64,000 nt of DNA from Ceratotherium simum simum (GCF_000283155.1 NW_004454163.1:4864808-4928807); one strand, 5' to 3'; positions 25,190 through 38,339 are shown, counted from the first letter of the stretch. Numbers and translations are program-made. The notes: a model not told the origin generated them from the sequence alone.

Positions 25190-28100
25190 TTTTAAATTTC
25201 TTATTGTGGCAAAAGTCACATAACATAAAATTAACCATTTGGAAGTGCAAAATTCAATGGCATTTAGTATATTCAGTGTTGTGCAATCATCATCCCCATC
25301 TAGTTCCAAAACACTGTCATCATCTCAAAAGAACACCCTTTATTTATTAAGCAATCTCTTCCCTTTCCCTCTCCTACTAGCCCCTGGTAACAACTAATTT
25401 GCTTCCCATCTCTATGCATTTCTCTATTATGGATATTTCATATAAATGGAATCATACAATAGGTGATCTTTTGTGTCTGGCTTCTTTAACTTAGCATAAT
25501 AGTTTAGAAGTTTACCATGTTGTAGCATATATCAGAACTTCATTATTTTTTATGATTGAATAATATTCCATTGTAAAGATGAACCACACTTTATCTATTA
25601 GTCCACTGAAGGATTTGAGGTTGTTTCTACATTTTGGCTATTGTGAATACCGATGATATGAACATTTTGTACACAAGTTTTTCTTTGAACATCTGTTTTG
25701 AAATCTTTTGTGTATACACTTCGAAGTGGAATTGTTGGGTCATATGGTAATTCTAGGTTTAACTTTTTTAACTTTTTTAAGGAATCACCAAACTGTTTTT
25801 CACAGTAGCTGAACCATTTTACATTCCCACCAGCAATGTATGAGGGTTCCATTGCTGAATAAAAGTGGCAAGAATGGGCATCCTTGTCTTGCTCTTGATC
25901 TTAGGTTGAAAACTTTCAGTCTTCACCATTTAGTATAACGTCAGTCAAGAGTTTTTCATAAATGTTCTTTATCATGTTTTGGAAGTTCCCTTTCAATCCT
26001 AGTTTTTTGAGTGTTTTCCTCACAAAAAGGTGTTAGATTTTGCCACATGCCTTCCACAACAATTGAGATGTTCACTTCACATGGGTTTCTTCCCTTCATT
26101 TTATTACTGTCATGTATTACATTATTGGTTTTTGTATGTTGAACCACGCTCATATTGTGGGGACAAATCTTACTTGGTCATGATTTATAATTCTATTAAT
26201 CTGTTGCTGGATTCAGGTTGCTAGTATTTTGTTGAGGAGTTGTGTATCTATACTCATAAAGTCATTGGTCTACATTTTCTTTCCTTGTGATGTCTTCATC
26301 CGGCTTTAGTATCAGGGTAATGCTGACCTCATAGAATGAGTTAGGAAGTGTTCCCTTCTCTTCTACTTTTTGAAAGAGTTTGAGAAGGACTGGTATTAAT
26401 TCTTCTTTCAATGTTTAGTAGAATTCACCAGTGAAGCCATCTGGTCCTGGGCTTTTCTTTGTTTGGAGATTTTTGATTAATACTTCAATCTCTTTACTTG
26501 TTACAGATCTGTTTAGATTTTCTAGTTCTTCCTGAGTCAATTTTGGCAGTTATTGTGTTTCCAGAAATTTGTCTATTTCATCTTGGTTTTCTAATCTATT
26601 GGCATACAACTGTACATAGTATTATCTTACAATCCTTTTTATTTCTGTAAGCTCTGTAGTAATGTCTCCAATATTTTTTTTGATTTTAGTAATTTGAGTC
26701 TTCTCTTTTTTGTCAGTCTAGCTAAAGATTTACGAATTTGTCAATATCTTCAAAGAAACAACTTTTGTTTTCATTGATTCCATTTACTGTTTTTTTACTC
26801 TCTATTTTATTTATCTCTGTTCTAATCTTTATTTCTTTTCTTTTGCTAGCTTTAGCACACTCATTATTTTCTAGTTCTGTAAGGTATAAAGTTAGGTTAC
26901 TATAAATTTCCCTCTAAGTACTGCTTTTGCTGCATTCCATAAGTTTTGGTACACTGTATTTTCATTTTCACTTATCTCCAAGTATTTTTTAATTTCTCCT
27001 GTGATTACTGCTTTGACTCATTTTTTTTTTAAGTGTGTTGTTTAACTTTTGTATATTTATACGAATTTTCTAGGCTTCCTTCTGTTACTGAATTTTAGTT
27101 TCATTCTACTGGTCAGAGAAGATACTTTGTAAGACTTCAGTCTTTTTAATTTCATTGAGATTTGTTTTGTGGCTTAAACATACAATCTATCCTAAAGAAT
27201 GTTCCATGTGAATGCGAAAAAAAATGTGTTTTCTACTGTTGTTGAGTGGAGTGTACTGTATAAGTCAGTTAGGTCTAGATGATTCTAGTGCTGTTCACAT
27301 CTATTTCCTTGTTGATCTTTTTAGATATTTTATCCATTATTAAAGTGGGGGTATTGAATTCTCCAACTCGTATTATAGAACTGTCTATTTCTCCCTTCAT
27401 TCTGTCAGTTTATACTTCATGCATTTTGAGGTTAGGTTGTTAGGTGTGTAAATGTTTATAACTTTTATATCTTCTTGAAGGAGTGACCTTTTTATCAAGA
27501 TATCAAGTATTCTCTGTCTCTTGCAATATGTTTTGATGTAAAGTCTATTTTGTGTGATATGCCCATAGCCACTTCAGCTCTCCTTTGGTTACTATTTTCA
27601 TGGAATATATTTTTCATCCTTTCACTCTCAACCTACTTGTGTCTTTGGATCTCATGTGAGTCTCTTATAGACAGCACATAGTTGGATCATATATTTTTAT
27701 CCATTCTACCACTCTCTACCTTTCAATGGGACAGTTTAATCCATTTTCATGTAAAGTAATTACTGATAGAAAAGGACTTACTTCTGTCATTTGGCTATTT
27801 GTTTTCTATATTACTTACATCTTTTTCATTCTTTCATTTCTCCAAGACTGCCTTCTTTTGTCTCTAGTTAATTTTTCTTCTACTTTTTGTTTTAGTTTCT
27901 TTCTTACTGGATTTCTGTTTTGTTTTTTTTTAGAATTTTTCTTAGTGGTTCCCTGCGGATTACAATAAACATCTTAACTTCATAGATGTTAAGTTTGAAT
28001 TTAAATCATTGTAGTATCAACAGTATTAAAAAATTCTATTCCTGCTTAGCTCTGCTCTGTCCTTTATGTTGTCATTTTCACAAATTACACATTTATATAC

Positions 28101-28490
28101 TGTTTGCTCATTAACATAGATTTATAATTATGGTTTCATCCATTTGTTTTTTAAATTATATAGGAAAATATGAGGTATAAAATAAAAATGAAATTATACT
28201 GACTTTTGTATTTATCTTTGTATTTACCTTTATTGTTGTTCTTTATTTCTTCATATGGCTTTAAGTTATTGTCTAGTGTCCTTTCATTCTGCCTGAAGGA
28301 CTACCTTTAGGATTTTTCATACGACAGGTCTGTTGGTTTTTGAAGACCTGAAATCCCCCAGTTTTTGTTTATCTGGGAATATCTCAATTTCTCTTTTATT
28401 TTTGAAGGACACTTATGCAGGATTCAGAATTCTTGTTTGACAGAATTTCTTTCTTGCAGCACTTTAAATATGCATTTCTACTGCCTTCTG

Positions 28491-28770
28491 GCCTCCATAA
28501 CTTCTTTTTTTTTTTTTTTTTAAAGATTTTNNNNNNNNNNNNNNNNNNNNNNNNNNNNNNNNNNNNNNNNNNNNNNNNNNNNNNNNNNNNNNNNNNNNNN
28601 NNNNNNNNNNNNNNNNNNNNNNNNNNNNNNTGTACGTGGGACTCGGCCTCGCGTTGGACGGAGAAGTGGTGCCTCGGGGCGCGCCCGGGATCCGAACCCG
28701 GGCCGCCAGCATCAGAGCGCACGCACTCAACCGCTAAGCCACGGAGCCGGCCCAAGCCTCCATAACTTCT
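28491..28770 (-). mobile_element. ERE SINE with 15-bp TSD and internal assembly gap
   Basis: The TSD GCCTCCATAACTTCT is at 28491-28505 and 28756-28770. The head at about 28755 reads (minus strand) GGCCGGCTCCGTGGCTTAGC, and the B-box-like ..GGTTCGGATCC.. lies near 28685-28700. The left end is a T18-type tail. 100 N at 28531-28630 remove the middle of the element. It is nested in the L1 at 25190-30590. Confidence 0.92.
28531..28630. other. 100-N assembly gap
   Basis: A round-number run of N inside an ERE, between its T-tail and its GC-rich head. Confidence 0.99.
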
Positions 28771-30730
28771 GATGAGAAATTGACTGTTAATTTTATTGAG
28801 GATCTCTTGTACATGATAAGTCACTTCTCTCCTGCTACTTTCAAGATACTATCTTTGTCCAAGGTTTTCAACAATTTGACTGTCAAGTGTCTTGATGTGT
28901 GGATCTCTGAGTTTATCCTGCTTGGAGTTCACTGAGTTTAGTGGAAGTATAGATTCATGTCTTTATCAAATTTGGGGAGTTTTCAGCCAATGTTTTTTTC
29001 AAATATTCTTTCTTCCCCTGTTTCTCTCTGCTATCATTCTTGGACTCCTACAATGAGTATATTTGTATTTTTGATGGTATCCCCCAGGTCTATTAGGCTC
29101 TGCTCATTTTTCTTCATTCTTTTGTCTTTCTGCTCCTCAGCCTGATTAATCTCAAGTGACTACCTTCAAGTTCACTGATTCTTTCCTCCGCCTGCTCAAA
29201 TCTGTTGGTGAACATCTCTAGTTAGTTTTCATTTCAGTTACTGTACTTTTCAGCTTCAGAATATCTATTTGGTTCTTTTTATAATTTCTTTCTCTTTATT
29301 GATATTCCATATTTCTTGAGACATTAGTCTTCTAGTTTTGTTTAGTTCTTTGTCGATGGTTTCCTTTATCTCTTGAGGATATTTAAGACAGTTGATTTAA
29401 AGTCTTTGTCCAATAAGTCCAATGTTTGGGCTTCCTCAAGGTCTAGTTTTTATTAATTTCTTTTTTTTCCTTGTTAATGGGACAAACTTCCTTTTTGTCT
29501 TTGCCTATCTCATAATTTTTGTAGGAAACTGGACATTTTTAATATTTTAATGTGAAATGGAAATAAGATTACCCTCTCTCTATTGGGTTTGTTGTTGCTG
29601 TTTGCTGTGGGTTCTCGTTATTTGTTTGTTTAGTGACTATTCTAAACACTTTTTGTAATATCTGTCTTCCTTGTCAGTGTCAGTGGCCACTGAAGTAAAT
29701 GTTTCATTAGCTTACTGGAGAGCTTACGTTTTGTTCATGTTACCTTAAATACCTGCAGCCAAAAAAAACAAAAAAGAAAAAAAATACTCTCCTAATCTTG
29801 GCAGATTGGCTCTGTGTGTTGGAGTACTCCTTCAATGCTTATCCAGGCTGTTTACAACTCTGCCTCTACCTTCAATTCTTGCCTGTGCAGATCCTAAAGG
29901 TTGGCCAGAGGTACAAGATTAGGGTCTTCTCTGGTCTTTCCTGAGCATGTGGCCAGCACTGGTCATCTGTGTGCACTTCTTCATTCTCCACTATATGTGA
30001 GAGCTTTAAAAATCCTTATTCCCTCATGTATCTCTTTTTCCAACTTTGCTTTCCCAGGCATTTTGGTCTGCCTAATGCTTATCCCAACTGGTATCCATAG
30101 CCTCAGACAGTGGTGGCAAGTATATGCCTTTAAATGCTTTCAGTAAACACTGCCTAGAAGTAGCTCCAGCTCTGTGTTTGCTCCAAGTCAGGCAAAACAA
30201 TGACAAGTCCTTATGCCAGTCCTTCAGGGACTCAGTCAGACAAGTTAAAACACTGAACTATAATTCTTTGAGAATAAGGTCTATATTTTTCCCTCCAGCA
30301 CTAGCAATCTGTACCACAAGTGCAGGCTGCTCTCTTCATGGCCACCACTGATCTGGGAGCTGGAGAATGGCAAGTCGGCAATTTAAAATGTGACATTGTT
30401 CTCATAATGCAATGTGGCAGACTCTTTCTTCATTAACTTTTCCTCTAGTTGTAAGTTCTTAACTAGATTCCAGATAGCTCCAAAAGTTGATTCTGACCAA
30501 TTTTTGCCAACTTTATAGTTGTTTTTGCAGTGGGACACAGCCCTGGAGATCCCTATTATGCCATTTTCAGTGATATCCTAATTCTTAAATTTTTAAAAAT
30601 AAATTTCACATCTAATGTGAAAAATTCAGCTTTCGATTTCCTGTTCCTTTTGAAATAAAACCTATCTACAGCAGATTAATCATCAAAATTTGAACATAAT
30701 TAACAATAAAGAAGTATTAAAAGTTCTTAC

Positions 30731-30753
30731 CATTCTTCAAAAGAAGTTTCAAA
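30731..30753 (-). CDS. CCDC178: CCDC178 23-nt microexon
   Basis: Found by asking what joins the phase-0 end of the exon at 45835 to the exon at 23941, which needs two incoming bases. The 23 nt encode FETSFEE plus TG, and with the first G of the next exon give Trp, so the junction reads ..HLKQ-FETSFEEW-SRTSS... The acceptor is TTTTGACAG and the donor is GTAAGAAC, both good. FETSFEEW matches my recall of human CCDC178 at this point. The length is not a multiple of three: skipping it would shift the frame and reach TAA at 21319-21317 in the exon at 21183-21377. It lies about 140 bp upstream, in gene orientation, of the 5' end of an old L1. Confidence 0.85.
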
Positions 30754-32119
30754 CTGTCAAAATAAAAGATCTCAATAAAAATTTTAAACATCTTAAAAAA
30801 CAATAGTAAACTTAACTTACACTTGAACTCACTGATAAAACCGTAGATGGTCCATTTAACATACCCCATTGTATTTCTGTCAAATCACACTCTCTGTTGT
30901 TTCCAAAGCAGGTATATACTTCTCCTAACTATTCCTATCCTTTTATTATTATTCCCACCTAATTGTTCTCACCTTTCATCTGTGTTTCTAAATCTTACCC
31001 CTTCAACAACAACCAGGTCAAATTCCACTTACTCCCAAAAGACATTCCATGCAATCAGAACTGCACGATAATATATTACCAAAGAGTGGTAAACACATAA
31101 TTACATGTAAGTTCAAAATTATTTAGTTTTCTACAGTATTATCCCTCTTCTGGACTATAAACTCCTTGGTGGGAGTCATGTTCCACAGATATATTCTAAC
31201 AGTATCTTGGGCTGTAAGGGGCAGAAATTACCAAAAACAGAGACTATATAGTCAGAATGTTATGAGTTTCATAGATAATCTCCAATTCAAGATGTTAGAT
31301 TGGGCATACATGATTCCTTCTCTTCAATTCCCATATCATATCAAAATTTCTAGGGGAAAAATATATGTGTGTCAATAAAATCACTGGAGCATATATTTTA
31401 GAAGAATTCCCAGAAATAGAAAGTAATCAGACAAGATTTACAGTGAAAACAGAGCAAAGAAAAGTACAACTCAGAAGAGACAAATAGAGAACATTTCAGG
31501 GAGGTGAAAGTCTTCTCTGTGGAGATCATGAGGAATTCCAAGCATGGGAGAATAAGCAGGTGATAATGAAAGTAAATAATTGAAGGGCTACTTGTGGTGA
31601 GATCAGTCAGTCTCATTGCTTTCCATCCCAAAAGTCCAGAATACATAGCTGAGAAGATGCCTTCTAATCACTGCCATGAGAATAACTCTCTAACCACACT
31701 GGAGATCCGTCTAAGATGGAGAGGTTGCCTAAGAATGGAAGTTCTGGTTCTAGAGAGAAATAAAACAGAGCTTAGATAACTAGCAGAATCCCACATAGAC
31801 ACAAACAGGTGGGTGAGGAAAAACAAAGGCAGATTCATCAAGTAATGAAACATTCTAGGGTGCTACACTCAATATAAGTTTGTTTAGGCAAAAGTAGATG
31901 CCCTCAACTGTCTTGCCTAAATATATTACCTCCCATTTACAAAGAGCCCCAGTAAAATTTTTTATATATTGGAGAAAAAGCCTTTGATGTAAGCAGACTC
32001 CAATAGCTGCTAAAAAGCAAAGAAATAAAAACAGCAACAAAAAATCCCAAAAAACTTATGGTAGCAACCAATAATCAGTCTGGTCCATCATTTATAAACA
32101 CAAAGGACAAAAAAAGAGT
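30754..32119. other. Intron, nothing recognised
   Basis: Mostly unique sequence upstream of the microexon in gene orientation. Short open stretches have no splice context. Confidence 0.5.
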
Positions 32120-32830
32120 ATAGAAATATTTGAGGAAAGATTAGAGCATGAAAAACAAGAAAATTTACTTCAGATATAACAGAAATACTGGAATGAACCA
32201 AAATGAATAATAAATTCAAGGCGTATATCTCTTTTCTACACAATATTTACAAATAGAAAAAATTTAGCTTAAGAATGTCATTATCCAAATATGAAATAGA
32301 TTAAAATAACTAATCATTTTACTATCCATATATACACGTGAGAATTTAGTTTATTATAAATTCATATTTCAAATCAGTGGAGATAACTCAATGAATGATG
32401 TTGAGATAATTTGAATAATTATTTGGAAAAGATAAAATATCATTATCTGCTTTATACCATAAATAAACTTCAGAGAACTGAAGGAGCTAAAGGAAAAAAA
32501 AATTAGAAATGATAAAACATTTTAATAATCTTGATATCAGGAAGTTTTTTTAAACTATACAAAAATCTCAGAATTTATCAGATAGATTGGTTTACGTACA
32601 AATTTCTTTATGACAAAACTACTATAAATAAGTTAAAAGACTAGTACAAACAAAAAGTATTTGCAACTAACATAAAAGACAAGAAATATCTACCAATATT
32701 TCTATAAATATGTAAAAAGCAAGCAACGACACTAGAAAAAAATTGGGAAAACTACATAAACAGCAACTAACAGATAATTAAATGCAAATGGGCAGAAAAC
32801 ATCAGAAAAGATGCTCTATTTATATGTGTT
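32120..32830 (+). mobile_element. Ancient L1 ORF2 3' fragment
   Basis: Decayed text in L1 order: ..AATTATTTGGAAAAGATAAAAT.., ..ACTAGTACAAACAAAAAGTATTTGCAACTAACATAA.., ..AAATGCAAATGGGCAGAAAAC... Boundaries are approximate. Confidence 0.55.
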
Positions 32831-33099
32831 AATTGATCTACATATCTATATATTTATCTATATCTATGTACATGAACACACAATTACATACACACATATA
32901 TTAAATGAATACTATATATACTAATATGCTACAGAATCAATAATTTAACATTACAGTTTTCATCAATTTGCCCATCTCTTCCATTACCTTCTATTTAGTT
33001 CTCTCCTCTAAACAGGTTTTGGTGTTTGCTATACTGCTGGAATTTTCTTGTGCTAAATGTATAATAGATTCAATGGAATCTGAAAAACTCCCAAAGAGA

Positions 33100-33905
33100 C
33101 TAATTTCATCTACATAATAAAAAACTAATGAATGCAATTGTTTGAAATCTCAATGGGTTATTTCATGTAATACAATAAGCTTATTCTTAAATTTATATGT
33201 ACCAAGAAGAGCCACAGAAGTCTGAAAAAGAAAAAAAACCCACATCAGATATTAAAATGTATTATGAAGCATGTAAATTAGTGAAATGAGGTATTGTAAT
33301 AGAGAGGTAAAATTAACCAGTGGAATGAAGGAACCAGAAATAGATCAATCACATATGAAAACTTGATATATGATAGATGTAGTATAGTTGATTTCTAAGA
33401 AATAACAGGATTTCTCAATAAAATTGATGTTGAGAAAAATAAGTCTCCATATTTTTAAAAACAAAAATAGTTAACTTATTCCATTCTTACACGCAAAGAC
33501 CAATTTCACAATGTTAGAAATTAAATCTCAAGTGAAAATCTTTAAAATTTTAGAAGAAATAAAGTAAAAATTTTGTATGACCCTGCATATGGAAAGATTT
33601 CTTAAACAAGATGCAAAACACTTAAAATAAAAGGAAAATGATAAATTCAAGTACATTAAAATTAAGAACTTCTTTTACTAAAAAATATCATAAAGAAAGT
33701 AAAAAGACAAGTCAAACTGGGAAAATACGTTTAAAACATACATAACAAACTAAAGATAACAATTTGTTCCTACAAGTCAATAAGAAAATACAAATAAACC
33801 CAGAAGAAAATGAGTAAAAGATAAATAGGCAGAGAAGAGAACGAACATTCAATGAATATATTAATAGGTTCTAAACTAATTAATAATCAGAAAAATGTTA
33901 TCCCT
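33100..33905 (+). mobile_element. Ancient L1 ORF2 3' fragment
   Basis: Phrases such as ..AGAAATAGATCAATCACATATG.., ..GGATTTCTCAATAAAATTGATG.., ..AAGAACTTCTTTTACTAAAAAA.. and ..AAAGACAAGTCAAACTGGGAAAA.. follow ORF2 C-terminal order. Confidence 0.65.
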
Positions 33906-35224
33906 TGGTTTTGGTGACTCAGAGTTCTCCCAGGACAGAAACCTGCAATCAGGCTGATTTATAGGATAATTCCAAGAAGCCACTTGAAGCATCACAAGAA
34001 AGTCAGGAGGAGATTGGTTAAGAGGTACTTTAATGAACTCAGACATAATTATTCAAAAAATTCAAAGTCCTCAATAAGTGAGTAATGCTTAATTAATATT
34101 CTCAGCTTGAGCCTCCTCATAGCACAATAGGAAATGATGTATTTTATAATGATAAAAACAGGTTACCTAAATTTTTAGAAACAGAATTAAATTTGGTATA
34201 GAGAAACATTTTAGGATAACATATCAAAACTTTACCATCGCAACATTTTGTAGAAGTGATGAAGCAATAAAGAAAAATTATTTTAACTGGTCTTTGATCA
34301 TATGTGAGGAAGCAAAATTTCAGGCACCTATTATTCAAATAACTGGGATATTTAAATGGCTAACATAGGAAAGGCCTATAATACCAGAGAAAAACTGAGT
34401 TTTATATTTATAACTGCCTATCTGAAATATTTAAAAAGTTTTAGAAATCTCCCAAAGTCTCTTTAAATTATTTTTAATAAAATTCTTATTATAATTAGCT
34501 TAGAATTTCACTTATTGCCATAAATTTTTGAGATATTTAGAAACATTATAATTTATAATATAATCAATTTTTAATCAACTAACCACAAAATCCTATGCAT
34601 TTCTTATTTCTGTCTCTTTCAAAGAGCAAAGAGAAACAAAAGTCAGGAGGACTAAAAATGTCAAATTGGACATACTTTAAGAAATTATCACATTATAGGG
34701 GAAATGAAACACTTACAACTCTAAACCACATTGTGCACAAACTCCTGCTTGATACATATAACATTCTCATTGATCCTGGTTCTTTGACTCTATATTTTTA
34801 TTGGAAATTATTACCAAATTTTAAATGCTATTTAAATTTTTGAAATAAAGAAAGTATTCATAAAACCTATTTTCTACTCTAAAAAATAAGAAAAAATTAA
34901 CTTCATGTTAGGAATCTCCTTTTGTACTGTATAACATTTGTAGATATTCAGTATTAATATCAAACACAATTTCCCACAACTGTGACCTACTTTCATCTGG
35001 AAAGAATACTCATACCCTTGAATTTACAGTCCATTTGGGATTTCCTATAGCTATCCTATTCAAAAGTCCAAAATCATCTTGAAAACATAGGCAACATTTA
35101 TCAAACAATATGCCAAATTCAAGAATTTTTAGGAACGAGTACAATTTTTAGGAACAACAACTTCCCATGTTTTAAAAAGCAACCTCATGCAAAACCTGAC
35201 ATAATTTAAAAAATTATTCCTGAA
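33906..35224. other. Intron, nothing recognised
   Basis: AT-rich sequence; no named repeat or exon. Confidence 0.45.
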
Positions 35225-36600
35225 TCTATTCATTCAAAAGCATTTACTTAATGCCTATAATCTGCCAAGTTCTGGTAGGTACTACAGTTAATGGTGATTT
35301 ATATAGAGACTCTAACTTCCAAGATCTTACAGTCTTGTGGGAGAGAGACAGATATAAAGAAACAACTTCAATACAATGTGCTAATTGTCACAGTAGAGGT
35401 CAATAAAATGTCTTCAAGGGAAGACAGCTATACTAAGCTTTGGAGGCAAAGATGGTTTTGTGGGAAGAAGTGACAGTTAAATAGAGATAAGAGAGCAATT
35501 GCACGGGTTATGGCCCAGAGGTAAGAGAGTGAAAGCTAGGGGCCAGCCCGGTGGCGTAGTGGTTAAGTGCACACGCTCCGCTTCGGCAGCCTGGGGTTCC
35601 CAGGTTTGGATCCCAGGCGCGCATGGACGCACTGCTTATCAAGCCATGCTGTGGTGGCGTCCCACATAAAGTAGAGGAAAATGGGCACGAATGTTAGCCC
35701 AGGGCCAATCTTCCTCAGCAAAAAGAGGAGGATTAGCATCGGATGTTAGCTCAGGGCTAATCTTCCTCATTAAAAAAAAAAAAAGAAGACAGTGAAAGCT
35801 AGAGCAGAGTATATGAAGGAGTATGAAGCTTAAGAATAAACATAATTTTATAAAGAGACCTTTAAGTTGTGCCAAGAGGGTGAACTAATCATTGTGGCAA
35901 GAAAGATTCAGAGAAGGGTTTTACGCATATTACTGGCAATAATATATTTAGAAAGAGAAGGTTTATGGCCTGTTTTAGGGAGGATGAATGGGATAAAAGA
36001 ATGACAAGATAACAGGAACCAATGAAAGGGTTCTAAGCAGTCCAGGCAAGAATGAGAGTGGCCTGAATGAAGACACTATAGTATGGGTAGAACGAATTGT
36101 TTGGATTGGAGACACATTCCAGAGATGGAATCAAAACAAATTAGTAATTGTATATAAACTGTATTACCTGTACCAGAGAGCACAGAAGGAAGAAGAATGA
36201 CTAGTTCAATTTTGTATATTTTGAATTTGCGGTGCCTTCAAGCATATCTATAAAAAGGTGTCCAGTAGCCAGTGGGTATATATGGGTCTTAGAAAAAAAG
36301 TGAAATCTGAGCTGGAAATTTCAATTTGTTATAAGCATATAGTGTACGAATGACATAAATTCAAACAAGATCATCCAAGGGAGAGTAGAGTGAGAAGAGG
36401 ACATGCTGGCGAGCACCAGTATTTCCAATAATGGCCAGAGGAAATAATGGCCTGCCATGAAGACTGAAAGGAGCACCCACCAAAGTAGGATTAAAACCTG
36501 TAGAGAGTCAAGTTAGAAGGGGAAAAAAAAGCCATAGGAAGATGATTTTTCCAGAAGGAAAAAGTGGTCAACAGTGTCATTTCCAACAATACACAATGGA
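35225..36600 (+). mobile_element. Ancient 1.3-kb interspersed repeat, family uncertain
   Basis: The order ..CATTTACTTAATGCCTATAATCTGCCAAG.., ..CTTACAGTCTTGTGGGAGAG.., ..AAAGGGTTCTAAGCAGTCC..AGGCAAGAATGAGAGTGGCC.., ..GTGGTCAACAGTGTCA.. is familiar from a long noncoding mammalian repeat that I cannot name. An ERE interrupts it at 35540-35790. Confidence 0.5.
35528..35802 (+). mobile_element. ERE SINE with 12-bp TSD
   Basis: The head GGGGCCAGCCCGGTGGCGTA starts at about 35539. A-box-like ..TAGTGGTTAAGTGC.. and B-box-like ..GGTTTGGATCCC.. follow. The tail has the TTAGCTCAGGGCTAATCTTCC motif and an A13-type run. The direct repeat AGTGAAAGCTAG is at 35528-35539 and 35791-35802. Confidence 0.92.
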
Positions 36601-36664
36601 TGTGGATTTTTCCATTTTCTTCACTTTAATTTGTGATGTGTACGCACAAGTGCCTATATATTTC

Positions 36665-37365
36665 AGTGCTGTAGTCAATAATGCACCAGTTATTGCTGCA
36701 TAATAAACTACTTGTAAACTTAGTGACTAAAAACAATCCCCATTTTATTTGCTTATAATTCTATGGGTCACTAATGTAAGCTGGGCTCAGCTGGGTGTTT
36801 TTTTTTTTAATTGAGATCACATCAGTTTATAATATTTTATATAAATTTCAGGTATATATCATTATATTTCAACTTCTGTATAGACTGCATCATGTTCACC
36901 AGCAAAAGTCTAGTTGCCATCCATCATCCTGCACATGTTCCCCTTTACCCCTTTTGCCCAGCTAGGTGGTTTTTTAGTCTTGTTTGAGGTAACACATGTG
37001 ACCTCAAATTAACACAGTAATCTGGCATCTTGACTAGGATAGGTAGCTGAAGACGGCCTCTCTCACAAGTCTGGTGGTTTGCACTGGCTGTAGATTGAGC
37101 CTCTCTCTCTACTTGGACATTCATCCTCAAGGAGGCTAGATTAGGCTTCTTTACACGGGGAACTAACGATAGCAAGTGAGTAAAAGTAGAAGCCTCAAGG
37201 CATCTTGAGACATTGCTTAGAAGTTGTACGACATTTCTTCTGATACATCTGTTGTTCAAAACAAGTCACAAATCCAGTCTATGTTTAAGGGTTGGGAGAA
37301 GAGGCTCTGCCTGTTAATGGAAGAAGGAGTAAAGGAGGAGGGTAGCCATTTTTAATCCACCATTA
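36665..37365. mobile_element. Ancient repeat split by a probable L1 3' UTR fragment
   Basis: 36670-36795 (..GCTGCATAATAAACTACTTG..CTTAGTGACTAAAAACAA..) is a known-looking old repeat I cannot name. 36798-36955 (..TTGAGATCACATCAGTTTATAA..TTTCAGGTATATATCATTATATTTC..) resembles the reversed L1 3' UTR of laurasiatherians. The rest resumes the first repeat's style. Confidence 0.4.
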
Positions 37366-37369
37366 TCTT

Positions 37370-38335
37370 TCCTTTGACCAAAAGAATATACATGACTCCT
37401 ATATGCAAAATGGATCAAAGTCCTAAATATAAGTGCTAAAACCATAAAACCCATATAAGAAAATATAGGAGTAAAGCTTCATGACCTGGGATTTTGCAAT
37501 AAATTCTTAGATATGACACCAAAAGCATAAGCAACAAAAGCAAAAAAAGGATAAATTGAACTTCATCAAAATTAAAAACTTTTGTGCATCAAGGGACATT
37601 ATCAAGAAAGTAAAAGATAACTTACATAATGGGAGAAAATGTCTGCAAATCACACATCTCATTAGGGTCTAGTATCCAAAATATATAAAGAACTCTTACG
37701 ACCCAATAACAAAAATGGTTGAGCCATGAAAAAGAGTTTGGTGGTTCCTCAAAAAGTTAAACATAGAATTACCATATGACAAAGCAATTTTACCCTTGGG
37801 TACATACTCAAAAGAATCGAAAACAGGTACTCAAATCCTTGCACATGAAGGTTCATAGCAGCCATATTCACAATAGACAAAAGGTGGAAATAACCCAAAT
37901 GTCCATCAACAGACAGACAGATAAACAAATTGTGGTATATACATACAATGGAATATCATTCATTCATAAAAAGGAATGAAGTACTGATACATGGTACAAT
38001 GTGGATGAACCTCAAAATGCTATGCTAAGTAAGAGAAGCTAGATACAAAAGGTCACATATTCTATGATTTAATTTGTACAAAAAATCCAGAATAGGTAAA
38101 TCCATAGACATAGAAAGCAGACTGTGGTTGCCAAGCCAGGGCAGAGAGGTCAATGGGGATTAAATCTTTTGTGTGTATGAGGTTGTAAATCAGAGTGGTG
38201 AAAATGTTCTGGAACTAGATAGAGGTGGTGATTGCACAACATTGTGCGTGTACTAAATGCCGCTGAGTTATTGACTTTAAAATGGTTAATTTTAGATTAT
38301 GTGAATTTCCAATAAAAAAAAATCTAAGGAAATTG
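37370..38335 (+). mobile_element. Old L1 3' end
   Basis: ORF2 C-terminus and 3' UTR text: ..AAACTTTTGTGCATCAAGGGACA.., ..CAATGGAATATCATTCATTC.., ..GTTCTGGAACTAGATAG..GGTGATTGCACAAC.., ending in an A-run at 38318-38325. A segment seems to be missing near 37715. Confidence 0.85.
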
Positions 38336-38339
38336 TAAT

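Larger units (their letters stand above)
25190..30590 (-). mobile_element. Nearly complete ancient L1, sense to CCDC178
   Basis: Reading the minus strand 5'->3', the 5' region starts near 30590 and runs through ..TCTTGCAG..CTGCCTTCTGGCC.. text at about 28450-28500. ORF2-like text follows (27700-25900, e.g. the reverse of ..GAAGCCATCTGGTCCTGGGCTTTTC..), and the typical 3' end is at 25190-25850 (reverse of ..TTGTGCAATCATCATCC.., ..GGAATCATACAATAGG.., ..TTGTGAATACCG..). No long reading frame survives. An ERE with a gap is inserted at 28506-28755. Confidence 0.85.

Noticed and set aside
28640..28755. tRNA-like A/B-box sequences (also in the other EREs)
   Set aside because: These are SINE heads derived from a tRNA; no cloverleaf with intact acceptor and anticodon stems, and they recur in about ten copies.
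28396..28824. Long open frames crossing the N gap on both strands
   Set aside because: They exist only because N codons are read through; the sequence is an ERE SINE.
36945..37259. 104-codon minus-strand frame
   Set aside because: Sits in an old interspersed repeat, with no splice fit to CCDC178.
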